Assembly (NCBI RefSeq): GCF_019249295.1
Contig: NZ_JAESDH010000019.1
Coordinates: 1 to 64,000, forward strand
Direction of reading: 5' to 3'
Length of the DNA stretch: 64,000 nt
Source of the DNA: Alteromonas antoniana
GTDB taxonomy: Bacteria; Pseudomonadota; Gammaproteobacteria; Enterobacterales; Alteromonadaceae
Shown here: piece after piece, positions 17,477-25,399 of the stretch
Numbering within the stretch: the stretch's first letter is position 1
Layout: the number at the start of each line of letters is the position of its first letter
Position numbers and translations under genes: made by a program
The notes under the pieces: model-generated
Database searches by the model: none
What the model saw: the letters and a program-made list of their open reading frames with translations, nothing else
What the model was told of the DNA's origin: nothing

Positions 17477-17792
17477 CTTGCGTTCCCGGCTTGGGATTAA
17501 AAGTCAGAGTGGTACCTGTCTGCTCAGACATAAGAGACAGGTCAGGCCCCGGTCATTCGCGTATCGGTTCTGCGGGAAACACCCGAAGGCGATGCCAGCC
17601 TGCCCACCAGCATTGCGGGCCGGGTTTCAGCAAGTGAACCACCATGGGTAACCACTGCCTGGCTCATCCTGCGCCAACCGCCGTATCGTGATGATGATGC
17701 ATGATATGCAACCTCTGCAGTGACAACTTGCTTTAGTGCGATGCGAACAAGCCACTGAGGGCTGACGTATTCAAGCCCTCTTAACGCTGGCG
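17477..17792. other. Intergenic region upstream of can
   Basis: 316 bases. An inverted repeat acctgtct (17514-17521) / agacaggt (17535-17542) lies 38 bases before the can start and may be a regulator site or leader hairpin. The remainder shows no reading frame or known RNA. Confidence 0.45.
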
Positions 17793-18389
17793 TTAAGGTG
17801 CTACCTCACTATCATGGCCCTGTTCCTGCTTTAAGGCCAGCAGTTCTTCGGCTTTCTGGTGAAAGCGGGCCTCCCGCTTGTTTGCCCAGAGATAGAAGCC
17901 AGCCATAGCTACGCTGGTGATAGATATCGCCAGCAACGCTTTGGTCTGTCGGGCTTGTGGCACCTCGCCTAAAACAAACAATACCGCATAGAAACCAATA
18001 AGAAAAAGAGCAGTGGTCCAGCTTGAATGCTTTGTCAGCCACGCGATTCTGGCGTTGTTGCGCATTTGCTTTATCAGCATATCCAGATAATTCGCCGTGG
18101 CCGTCTGAAATCCCGCTGCGGCCAGCCACCGCAGTCTCGCCAGATAGATAAAAATCGGCAGGGTAACCACCAGCAATACCACAATCATTGTGGCTGCTGC
18201 GCGGGATAATTGATCCCACTGAAAGATAAAGAAAATTACCATTGGGACCAGACAGGCAAAATCCAGAAATAAATACAGCCGCTGCTTCAGCGTCTGCCTG
18301 CGACAATCCTTTTTAATTTGCTCCGTATCGATGGTTGATACTTTCTGCGTCTGCCATAACCGCGCAAGGTCATCATCATGCGTCGTCAT
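17793..18389 (-). CDS. Four-helix membrane protein partnered with ECF sigma factor
   Basis: 198 residues. A soluble N-terminus (about 1-35, with DDLARLWQTQ) precedes two helices near 40-60 and 65-85, a basic cytoplasmic segment, and two more helices near 125-165. The end is a charged coiled-coil-like tail. The start overlaps the sigma factor gene by 14 bases. Position and topology suggest it is the membrane-bound anti-sigma factor, but it lacks the zinc-binding HxxxCxxC of ZAS-type anti-sigmas. Function inferred from context only. Confidence 0.7.
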   Translation of the reverse strand: MTTHDDDLARLWQTQKVSTIDTEQIKKDCRRQTLKQRLYLFLDFACLVPMVIFFIFQWDQLSRAAATMIVVLLVVTLPIFIYLARLRWLAAAGFQTATANYLDMLIKQMRNNARIAWLTKHSSWTTALFLIGFYAVLFVLGEVPQARQTKALLAISITSVAMAGFYLWANKREARFHQKAEELLALKQEQGHDSEVAP

Positions 18390-18924
18390 CTTCGAAGCTC
18401 CTGTTTATGGCTGCTTTTGCACGTTTTAATAATACGCCAACGTGACTGGTTGTGAGTCCGCAAACGTCAGCAATTTCATCGTAAGATAAACCTTCTAAAG
18501 ACAGCGTTAGCACTTGTCTTCCCGGTAACGGCAGGGCTCTGACTGCGCGCAGCAGGCGCTCCAGTGACTTATGCTGTTCTACCGCTTTCTCCGGCGACCA
18601 GTTACCCTCAGCAGCCGGGCTGTTTTCATCCTCATAGGTTTCGGTATGCGGGGCTCTGACCTGGCTGGCAACGTGTGACACCGCACGGTTGTGGGCCACT
18701 TTCAATATGTAGGTTTTCACACTGCTGTTGCCCTTAAAGCGCGCCATTGCCTGCCATACCGCCACAGCAATTTCCTGCAGCAACTCCTGCTGCAGCGCGT
18801 CGTTCGCCTCGTAACTGCTGGCTACCCGGCCCAGCAGTGCGCCATAGTCCCTGAAAAGTTCTTCGAATTGACGTTGCAAGCCTGTGTTCCAAATAAGTGA
18901 TAAAGAAGATGCAACTACGTGCAC
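18376..18924 (-). CDS. ECF-type RNA polymerase sigma factor
   Basis: 182 residues from GTG 18924, with no clear ribosome site; a TTG about 14 codons downstream is an alternative start. Region 2 (about 20-90) carries WQAMARFKGNSSVKTYILKV, and region 4 (about 120-175) carries LPLPGRQVLTLSLEGLSYDEIAD with the helix-turn-helix following. There is no region 1 or 3, as in all ECF factors. It directs transcription of a stress or envelope regulon, probably held back by the downstream membrane protein. The divergent PspB-like gene at 19063 may be a target. Confidence 0.88.
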   Translation of the reverse strand: MHVVASSLSLIWNTGLQRQFEELFRDYGALLGRVASSYEANDALQQELLQEIAVAVWQAMARFKGNSSVKTYILKVAHNRAVSHVASQVRAPHTETYEDENSPAAEGNWSPEKAVEQHKSLERLLRAVRALPLPGRQVLTLSLEGLSYDEIADVCGLTTSHVGVLLKRAKAAINRSFEDDDA

Positions 18925-18950
18925 GCTATCTGTGTAGTCAGTATGAAAGA

Positions 18951-18981
18951 AAAAATATTACATCCGGCTTGTAATATTTTT
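18951..18981. repeat. Perfect 12-bp inverted repeat between divergent genes
   Basis: The arms aaaaatattaca and tgtaatattttt flank a 7-base loop (tccggct). On the plus strand the right arm continues in a T-run, so it resembles a bidirectional terminator, yet it lies upstream of both flanking genes. Confidence 0.65.
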
Positions 18982-19062
18982 TTCTGTCGAACGACTGATA
19001 GGTTGAAGCGCAACAAATCGGGCTGTAGCGCAGCACCAATTTAACCTGATGAGGACGATATC

Positions 19063-19323
19063 ATGGAAATTTTTTTATTACTTAGTGGCATTGGTATTAC
19101 CGCACTTACTGCTTGCTATCTGGATGCCAGATACCAATGGCGTTTAAACGACTGGATGAACGGCCAGTGCAGTAATCCGTTTGCGACAACCTCGTCGCTG
19201 CGGGCAGATATTAAGCACAAAGATGAGCATATCGCGCAATTGCAGGCGCGTATAGAAACCCTTGAAGCCATTGTGACAGAGCCTGCCTACGAGCTGAATA
19301 AAAAAATCAATGCGCTGAAGTGA
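19063..19323 (+). CDS. Small PspB-like membrane protein
   Basis: 86 residues. One N-terminal membrane helix (about 2-20) is followed by a polar linker and a coiled coil (about 50-75, HIAQLQARIETLEAIV) resembling that of phage-shock protein PspB. gatgagga lies at a good distance before the ATG. PspB proteins sense envelope damage at the inner membrane together with PspC; no pspA or pspC is next to it here, so the name is by resemblance only. It is divergent from the ECF sigma gene and may be under its control. Confidence 0.6.
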   Translation: MEIFLLLSGIGITALTACYLDARYQWRLNDWMNGQCSNPFATTSSLRADIKHKDEHIAQLQARIETLEAIVTEPAYELNKKINALK

Positions 19324-19484
19324 TGACAGAACCAATTCGGGTTCGTTACGGCGTCATATCTGCCTGGCTCAGAGGTAGAATACAAGCCGTGCACAAACCT
19401 ACCAGCCTCATGGCTTTCTGTAGTGCTCCGCGTCATTGTCGCTTATGCCGGTAACCCGCATAGGGTTGGGTACCGGCGATGGTT

Positions 19485-20414
19485 TTAGCCTGGCGTATCC
19501 GGGGAGGTGGCAGCGGCGCGTTTTATCGCTTTGCGTCCCGGCAGCGGCACTTTGCCCATGGCAATCGCGTTGCCAAACAGCACCACGCCAACGCCAATAC
19601 CCGCCAGTAACGTCCATCGGTATCCCTCAAAAAACGTTGAGATGATGAGCGCCACTATAGGATATACCAGCACCACATACGCGGCTTTGTCCGACCCAAT
19701 TTGCTGTAACAGTTTCATGTATGAACCGAAAGCCAGCACAGAGCCGAAAACCCCCAGATACAACAGCGCTATATAAAAGTCAGGGGAGTCTGGGAGGGCA
19801 AACGACTGACCACCAATGAGCGCCGAACCATACAGAAACACCAGCCCGTATGTCATGGCGTAGAAGTTCATCTGAATAACAGGCGTGCCCTTGTCCAGGA
19901 TCCGTTCAGAAATCACATTCCCTACCGACGCGCAAAAGAAAGACACCATTGCGATCCCCAGCCCCAACGCCAGTGCGGCATCAAGTCGCACATGGGCAAA
20001 TTCCGGAATGAAAATCAGCGTGATCCCCACCATGCCCAGCGTCGCACCAATCAGCACCTCAGGTCTTACAGGTTGTTTCAACCACCAGCGCCGTAATCCG
20101 ACGTTAATATAAATAATGCACGAACTCATCAGTGCGAGAAGGGCGCTGATGATGAAATGCTGTGCCGCATACAACAGCGTGTAGTCCAGGGTATAAAGAA
20201 ACAATCCTACACCGGCCATTTTGATATGAATGTGTAGCGGCAATCGCATCGGAAGACGGCGAATCAGACAAAACAGGCCCAGACATAATGACGCAATAGT
20301 AAACCGCCAGGCCACCGCGACCAGCGGTGGTGTTTCCCCGGTCTGAAACGTAATGGCAATCCAGGTTGAGCCCCATATCAGCGCGCAGGCTATAAAAAGA
20401 AATGCGTTGTTCAC
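19485..20414 (-). CDS. EamA/DMT-family permease
   Basis: 309 residues with ten hydrophobic helices in two repeats of the EamA domain. The start has the typical IWGSTWIAITFQ motif of RhaT/EamA exporters. Members export amino acids, purines or other small metabolites; no substrate can be inferred from the sequence. It follows the 2-hydroxyacid dehydrogenase gene after 6 bases, so the thioesterase, dehydrogenase and this permease form one minus-strand operon. Confidence 0.87.
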   Translation of the reverse strand: MNNAFLFIACALIWGSTWIAITFQTGETPPLVAVAWRFTIASLCLGLFCLIRRLPMRLPLHIHIKMAGVGLFLYTLDYTLLYAAQHFIISALLALMSSCIIYINVGLRRWWLKQPVRPEVLIGATLGMVGITLIFIPEFAHVRLDAALALGLGIAMVSFFCASVGNVISERILDKGTPVIQMNFYAMTYGLVFLYGSALIGGQSFALPDSPDFYIALLYLGVFGSVLAFGSYMKLLQQIGSDKAAYVVLVYPIVALIISTFFEGYRWTLLAGIGVGVVLFGNAIAMGKVPLPGRKAIKRAAATSPDTPG

Positions 20415-20420
20415 AAAAAA

Positions 20421-21353
20421 TTACTCTGCCTGTCTGAGAAACTGCGCCAACTGGTTAACCGCATCGTCCAGTAGGCGCTGACGCGCTTCCCGCGCCAGCC
20501 AGGCTGAGTGGGGGGTTATCAGTAGCGTAGGGTGGGAAACCTGCAGTAGCGGATGCGACGACGGCGGAGGCTCTTCTGACAAGACATCAAGGCCTGCGCC
20601 GCCAATACGGTGATGATGCAGAGCGTCTGCGAGTGCCTCTTCGTCAATCAGTCCGCCCCGCGCTGTGTTGATAATAAAGGCATGGTCAGGCAATAACCCC
20701 AGTAGCGTCTCATCCACCAGCTTGTTTGTCTGCTCACTCAGTTGGCAATGCAGACTCACTACATCGGCAGTGGGTGCCAGAGAGGCAAGTGAGGTCCTGT
20801 TATCGTTAGGTTTACCGGGCCTGGCTGCCACAGATACCCGCATGCCCAGTGCCCGGTAGAGCGACTCAACACGCTGACCAAGATCGCCATGACCCACAAT
20901 CACAGCATGCTTTCCGGCAAGCTCCACGACCGGGTAGGAACTTAAGCAAAATTGCGATGCCTCAGCCCATTTTCCGTTTTGCACATCGCGATGGTAATCC
21001 GCAAAGCGGGTGGCCAGATTCAGCAACAGCATCAGCGTGTGCTGTGCCACCGTCTCGGTGCCATAGCCGGCCACGTTGTTAACGACAATACCGTTATCAT
21101 GACAATATGCCAGATCGATATTGTTCGTGCCGGTCGCCAGTACCCCGATATAGCGGCATTGGCTGGCGCGCAGTGAGGTTTCATTCAGCACCACTTTATT
21201 GGTAAGAATAATATCGGCATCGGCAATTCGCTCATCGGTGTTTTCGGCGCTGGTCTCATCGTAAAACGTCCATTCTACAGGCAAGCCGGACAATGCATCG
21301 GTTTGCAAAGACGCAGGAGACATAGTGGCCCAATCCAACACAACGCCTTTCAT
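20421..21353 (-). CDS. D-2-hydroxyacid dehydrogenase
   Basis: 310 residues. The NAD-binding motif VIVGHGDLGQRV sits near residue 150. The signature NTARGGLIDEEAL and the catalytic Glu and His regions (LDVLSEEPP, TPHSAW) are present, so it should be active. The closest described function is hydroxypyruvate or glyoxylate reduction (HprA-like), but the family covers several 2-keto acids. Its last base is shared with the thioesterase start region (21353). Confidence 0.88.
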   Translation of the reverse strand: MKGVVLDWATMSPASLQTDALSGLPVEWTFYDETSAENTDERIADADIILTNKVVLNETSLRASQCRYIGVLATGTNNIDLAYCHDNGIVVNNVAGYGTETVAQHTLMLLLNLATRFADYHRDVQNGKWAEASQFCLSSYPVVELAGKHAVIVGHGDLGQRVESLYRALGMRVSVAARPGKPNDNRTSLASLAPTADVVSLHCQLSEQTNKLVDETLLGLLPDHAFIINTARGGLIDEEALADALHHHRIGGAGLDVLSEEPPPSSHPLLQVSHPTLLITPHSAWLAREARQRLLDDAVNQLAQFLRQAE

Positions 21354-21790
21354 TACAACCCTTCCGTAATGCTTTCTAAAGCTTCTTTCACTCGCGATGG
21401 TATTGGCACCGCGTTGTCAGTCTGACGGTTTACAAACACATGCACAAACTGACCGTGAGCTACGCGGCGCTTTGCGTCACCTGCATACACTGATAAGCCA
21501 TAGGTGACAGAGCTGCGACCTACTTTTATTACGCGCAGTCCTACATAAATCGTTTCAGGGTATTTGGCCGGCGCTACATACTGACACTGTGAGCTCACTA
21601 CATAAGCCACCACCTGGCTGTTCTGGATATCCAGCCCGCCATGCTCAATCAAAAAGCGGTTTACTGCCGTGTCGAAAAAGCTGTAATACATGACATTATT
21701 GATGTGCCCGTAAGCATCGTTGTCCTGCCAGCGTGAGGCCAGCGTCACGGTGTAAGGGTAATCCTGCAATGAAGGGGTAATATCAGTCAT
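21353..21790 (-). CDS. Acyl-CoA thioesterase, 4HBT hot-dog fold
   Basis: 145 residues with the 4-hydroxybenzoyl-CoA thioesterase motif RWQDNDAYGHINNVMYYSFF, in which the Asp after the Gln-Asp-Asn is the likely catalytic residue. Single hot-dog domain of normal length. It hydrolyses acyl-CoA thioesters in the cytoplasm; chain length preference cannot be read. First gene of a three-gene minus-strand operon. Confidence 0.88.
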   Translation of the reverse strand: MTDITPSLQDYPYTVTLASRWQDNDAYGHINNVMYYSFFDTAVNRFLIEHGGLDIQNSQVVAYVVSSQCQYVAPAKYPETIYVGLRVIKVGRSSVTYGLSVYAGDAKRRVAHGQFVHVFVNRQTDNAVPIPSRVKEALESITEGL

Positions 21791-22326
21791 GACTCGTCCG
21801 GTGATAGCAATGATGTGAACACCAGAATACCGTTGTTAGAGACGGGGATCTATCTCTATGCTACGCAAGGGATGATGCGAATAAGTCTATAGTCGCTCAG
21901 GCTCACAGCCAATTGACTAATCAAGGTGGCCTTTTGCAGGCCTAACGGGTCAAGTCAAAAAAGACTAACGACGAGTAGGTGCCTTGCTGTAAGCCCCGAA
22001 GGGCGAGCGCTGAAGCATGCACTTACGACGTTAGGCTTCTTGGCAAGCATGACTGCCATTCCTTGCGAATCCTGCCTAGCAACTACCTACTTCAGGACTC
22101 GCTGAGTGACCACAGTCTTGTTCGCATCTTTCCAAGGTTATTATTTTCTGATACTGCGTATCACAGGCTCGGTGCGTTACTACTTGCACGCCGGTGTCGA
22201 CCAGCCTCTCTTGCGTGATTGAAAACTCCGTAAGACCTGAAAAGCGTGTTCACATTTTATACAATACAGGCTATCTTAAATAATTAATCGACCATAGACG
22301 GTATGCAGTAGAAGGATCTCAGCGCA
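21791..22326. other. Intergenic region with a possible structured segment
   Basis: 536 bases between divergent genes without a credible reading frame. Around 21981-22045 short complementary arms (gtaag at 21989, cttac at 22022) enclose a ccccgaaggg hairpin, so a folded RNA is conceivable. No terminator or promoter can be assigned with confidence, and no known RNA family is recognised. Confidence 0.35.
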
Positions 22327-22731
22327 GTGCCTGTTGTTATTTATAACCTCTCACATTACTTATTCCGACGCGACGACCAGTTCGGGCATAAACTGGCTAC
22401 ATTGTTGTTGTACTTTATTGCCGCCTCGATTCAGGTTGGAACAGTGGCGTCGCTGATTTCTCTGGAAGCGGCGCGGATTGTCGAATCAGGGTTATTACTG
22501 TTACTGCCATCAACATTCGAACCTCACCAAGCGGCCGTATACAGTGTCTATCAGGAGCGCACCTACGTAACTATTTCAAACTGGTTTAAAGCCGGTTGTA
22601 TCTGGCTTATGTACCTCGGAGCTAAACGGGCTATCGTATTAATTCGTGAAGAAGCAGACGGTCCCGGTATTGCGCTACTGGCCGGTACCTTTTTCGTCAT
22701 CTCACTGCTGGGCTATCTTCCTATCGCTTAG
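22327..22731 (+). CDS. Hypothetical membrane protein, 134 residues
   Basis: GTG start at 22327 with gaagga 8-10 bases upstream. The sequence starts with a short amphipathic stretch (LSHYLFRRDDQFG), then hydrophobic segments near residues 22-60, 83-102 and 113-132, so three helices are likely. No domain recognised. It converges with proA, with only 8 bases between stops. Confidence 0.6.
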   Translation: MPVVIYNLSHYLFRRDDQFGHKLATLLLYFIAASIQVGTVASLISLEAARIVESGLLLLLPSTFEPHQAAVYSVYQERTYVTISNWFKAGCIWLMYLGAKRAIVLIREEADGPGIALLAGTFFVISLLGYLPIA

Positions 22732-22739
22732 GCTTCTTT

Positions 22740-23990
22740 TCAGCCTCGCACTTCCCCCTGCCCAAGCACCACAAACTTCTCGGTAGTCAGCGACTCCGCG
22801 CCCATGGGGCCATAAGCGTGCAGCTTGCTGGTGGAGATGCCAATTTCTGCCCCCAAGCCAAGCTCCCCCCCGTCAGAAAAGCGTGACGACGCATTTACCA
22901 TCACCACCGCCGACTGAATGTCCCGGATAAAACGCTGTGCGGTAGCGTAATGTTCGGTGACGATAACTTCAGTGTGTCCGGAACCATACGAGCGAATGTG
23001 AGCAACCGCATCCTCATAACTCTCTACTACCTTCACGGCAATTTCCAGTGCCAGATATTCAGCATGCCAGTCGACATCGGTGGCCTGCAGCGCCCCGTTA
23101 AAATACTCCAGTGACTGACTACACGCATGGGTCGTCACCTCATAGTCGTCAAATAACGCGGCGACTCTGGGTAGAAACGTCGCGGCCCGGTCTTTGTGAA
23201 CCAGGCACGTCTCCAGCGCATTACACACGCCCACTCGCTGGGTTTTGCCGTTTTCCAGGATAGCCAGCGCCATGTCTTCGTCAGCTGCCGAATCGACATA
23301 AAGGTGGCATACGCCTTTGTAATGCTGAATAACCGGAATACGGCTGTGATCCGCTACATACTCAATCAGGCCTTCGCCCCCCCTTGGGATCACCAAATCA
23401 ATATCCTGTTTAAGCGTTAACAGCGTTTTTAAGATACCGCGGTCAGGGTCGGGAATGACGGTCACAATAGCCGGGTCCAGATCATGCGCTTTAAGGACAT
23501 GATGCAAGCAGGCCGCCAGCGCCAGATTAGAATGCAGCGCTTCTTTGCCACCGCGAAGAATAACCGCATTGCCGGCTTTCAGACACAGCGCGGCGGCATC
23601 CACAGTGACATTCGGGCGCGACTCGTAAATCATCGCGATAACGCCAAGCGGGATACGCATTTTACCCACCTGGATGCCGCTTGGCATACTGCGCATGTTA
23701 GCGATCTGCCCAACGGGGTCGGCTTGTGCGGCGATATCCGCAACGGCGTTGGCAATGTCCATTACCCGTTGTTTGGTGAGTGTCAGCCGGTCAGTCATTG
23801 CAGCATCCAGTCCATGCTCACGGGCATGCTCCAGATCAAGACTGTTAGCATCCAGAATATTGTCGGTTTGCGCCACAAGGTGCTTGCTGATATCCATCAA
23901 CAACGTTCTTTTTTGCTCACCGGAAAGCGCAGCAATTGCCGTTGATGCTTTGCGTGCATCCTTTGCTGCCTGTTGAATAGAAAAACTCAT
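22740..23990 (-). CDS. proA: ProA: glutamate-5-semialdehyde dehydrogenase (gamma-glutamyl phosphate reductase)
   Basis: 416 residues, the usual ProA length. Aldehyde-dehydrogenase fold with the catalytic cysteine region GVCNALETCLVH and the MIYESRPNVTVDAAALCLKAGN segment highly typical of ProA. It reduces gamma-glutamyl phosphate to the semialdehyde, the second step of proline synthesis. aagggg lies just before the ATG. It follows proB, separated by 117 bases containing a long hairpin. Confidence 0.96.
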   Translation of the reverse strand: MSFSIQQAAKDARKASTAIAALSGEQKRTLLMDISKHLVAQTDNILDANSLDLEHAREHGLDAAMTDRLTLTKQRVMDIANAVADIAAQADPVGQIANMRSMPSGIQVGKMRIPLGVIAMIYESRPNVTVDAAALCLKAGNAVILRGGKEALHSNLALAACLHHVLKAHDLDPAIVTVIPDPDRGILKTLLTLKQDIDLVIPRGGEGLIEYVADHSRIPVIQHYKGVCHLYVDSAADEDMALAILENGKTQRVGVCNALETCLVHKDRAATFLPRVAALFDDYEVTTHACSQSLEYFNGALQATDVDWHAEYLALEIAVKVVESYEDAVAHIRSYGSGHTEVIVTEHYATAQRFIRDIQSAVVMVNASSRFSDGGELGLGAEIGISTSKLHAYGPMGAESLTTEKFVVLGQGEVRG

Positions 23991-24010
23991 AAGGTCCCCT
24001 TAGCTGGAAG

Positions 24011-24077
24011 GGCAGGGACGTTCGTCAGTGCATCGCGTACTCTTCACAGAAGTCCAAGTACGCGAATGTTCCCTGCC
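24011..24077. repeat. Long imperfect hairpin between proB and proA
   Basis: Outer arms ggcagggacgttcg (24011-24024) and cgaatgttccctgcc (24063-24077) pair imperfectly; inner arms cgcgtact (24034-24041) and agtacgcg (24057-24064) pair perfectly. No T-run follows on either strand, so a simple terminator is unlikely. It sits within the proBA transcript. Confidence 0.6.
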
Positions 24078-24107
24078 TCAGTTACCCGTTAGCGATGAAC
24101 GGGGCAA

Positions 24108-25217
24108 TTATATGGCTCGGGACAGCAGCACCAGATCATCCCGGTGCACCACGACCTCACTACAATCATAGCCCAAGGCATCACGAATTTGTTGTGACTT
24201 CATGCCTTTTATTTGATTCAGCTCAGTATCTGAATAAAGCGACAACCCTTTAGCAATAACCTGCTCCTGACATCGTATTTCTACCGCATCACCGGGCCGA
24301 AACCGCCCGCTGACGCCGTGAATTCCAGAGGGAAGGAGCGAAGCCCCTTTTTGTTCAATCGCAGAGCGGGCTCCTTCGTCTACGTCAATTACGCCACGGG
24401 TTTTTAACGTATGAGTCAGCCACAATCGCCGGGCAGTATTGCCGGACTGTGTAGCATGAAATAATGTGCCTGAGACGTGACCTTCCAGTAATGCATCAAA
24501 CACGTGACCACTACGCCCGTTTACAATAACGGTTTGAATACCGCTTTGTGTGCATTTATCTGCCGCTTCGATTTTCGTTCGCATGCCCCCTGTGCCGACT
24601 GACGAGCCTGCGCCACCGGCCAGTGCATAAATGCTGTCATTGATGCTTTCTACTTCAGGGATCAGGGTCGCACTGGCATCTTTTCTCGGATCCGCGGTAT
24701 ATAACCCGTCGATATCCGAACAGATGATTAGCGTATCTGCTTCAGCCACCAACGCGGTATAGGCCGCTAAATTATCGTTGTCGCCCACTTTCAGCTCGTT
24801 TACCGCGACCGTGTCATTCTCATTGACCACTGGCAACGCCTGATGTTTAAGCAATTCACGCAAGGTATTTTTGATATTTACATAGCGGGTACGGTCGTGC
24901 AGGTCGTCCGCGGTTAGCAGTACCTGTGCGCATGGGAAGTCGAAAAAGCGCTGCCAGTTTGCCATCATCTGCATCTGCCCGATGGCCGCCATCGCTTGTT
25001 TTTCTGCAATAGAGGCAGGATGATTAAGCCGTACTTTACTGCGACCCGCTGCCACGCTGCCCGATGACACCACAATCACTTCTTTGCCAGCCTCCCGACT
25101 GGCGGTGATAAAGCGGGCAATGGGCAATAAAAATTTTGCCTGACACTGATTACCATCGGGTGCAATCAGCGCACTTCCTATCTTGATTACGGCACGTTGC
25201 CAGGAAAACTGGTTCAT
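24108..25217 (-). CDS. proB: ProB: glutamate 5-kinase
   Basis: 369 residues. The amino-acid kinase domain (about 1-260) has IKIGSALIAPDG at the N-terminus, SSGSVAAGR, NENDTVA and GTGGMRTKIEAA, all diagnostic of ProB. The C-terminal PUA domain (about 280-360) is present, so it is the full bacterial form. It phosphorylates glutamate as the first, proline-inhibited step of proline synthesis. Upstream of proA on the same strand. Confidence 0.96.
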   Translation of the reverse strand: MNQFSWQRAVIKIGSALIAPDGNQCQAKFLLPIARFITASREAGKEVIVVSSGSVAAGRSKVRLNHPASIAEKQAMAAIGQMQMMANWQRFFDFPCAQVLLTADDLHDRTRYVNIKNTLRELLKHQALPVVNENDTVAVNELKVGDNDNLAAYTALVAEADTLIICSDIDGLYTADPRKDASATLIPEVESINDSIYALAGGAGSSVGTGGMRTKIEAADKCTQSGIQTVIVNGRSGHVFDALLEGHVSGTLFHATQSGNTARRLWLTHTLKTRGVIDVDEGARSAIEQKGASLLPSGIHGVSGRFRPGDAVEIRCQEQVIAKGLSLYSDTELNQIKGMKSQQIRDALGYDCSEVVVHRDDLVLLSRAI

Positions 25218-25399
25218 GAGGTTTGAAGACTAACAGCGGATTGGGCAAGCATACGCCAGCACGATAAATAAACAAACTGTCTATTTACGCTTTTTTGCGG
25301 CGAAAACTGACATGTATACGGTCAAAAACTGGCATTAGACAGGCTACAGCTTATACAATACGTGGTTTGAAATTGTATTTTCAGTAGCAAGGAATCTGC

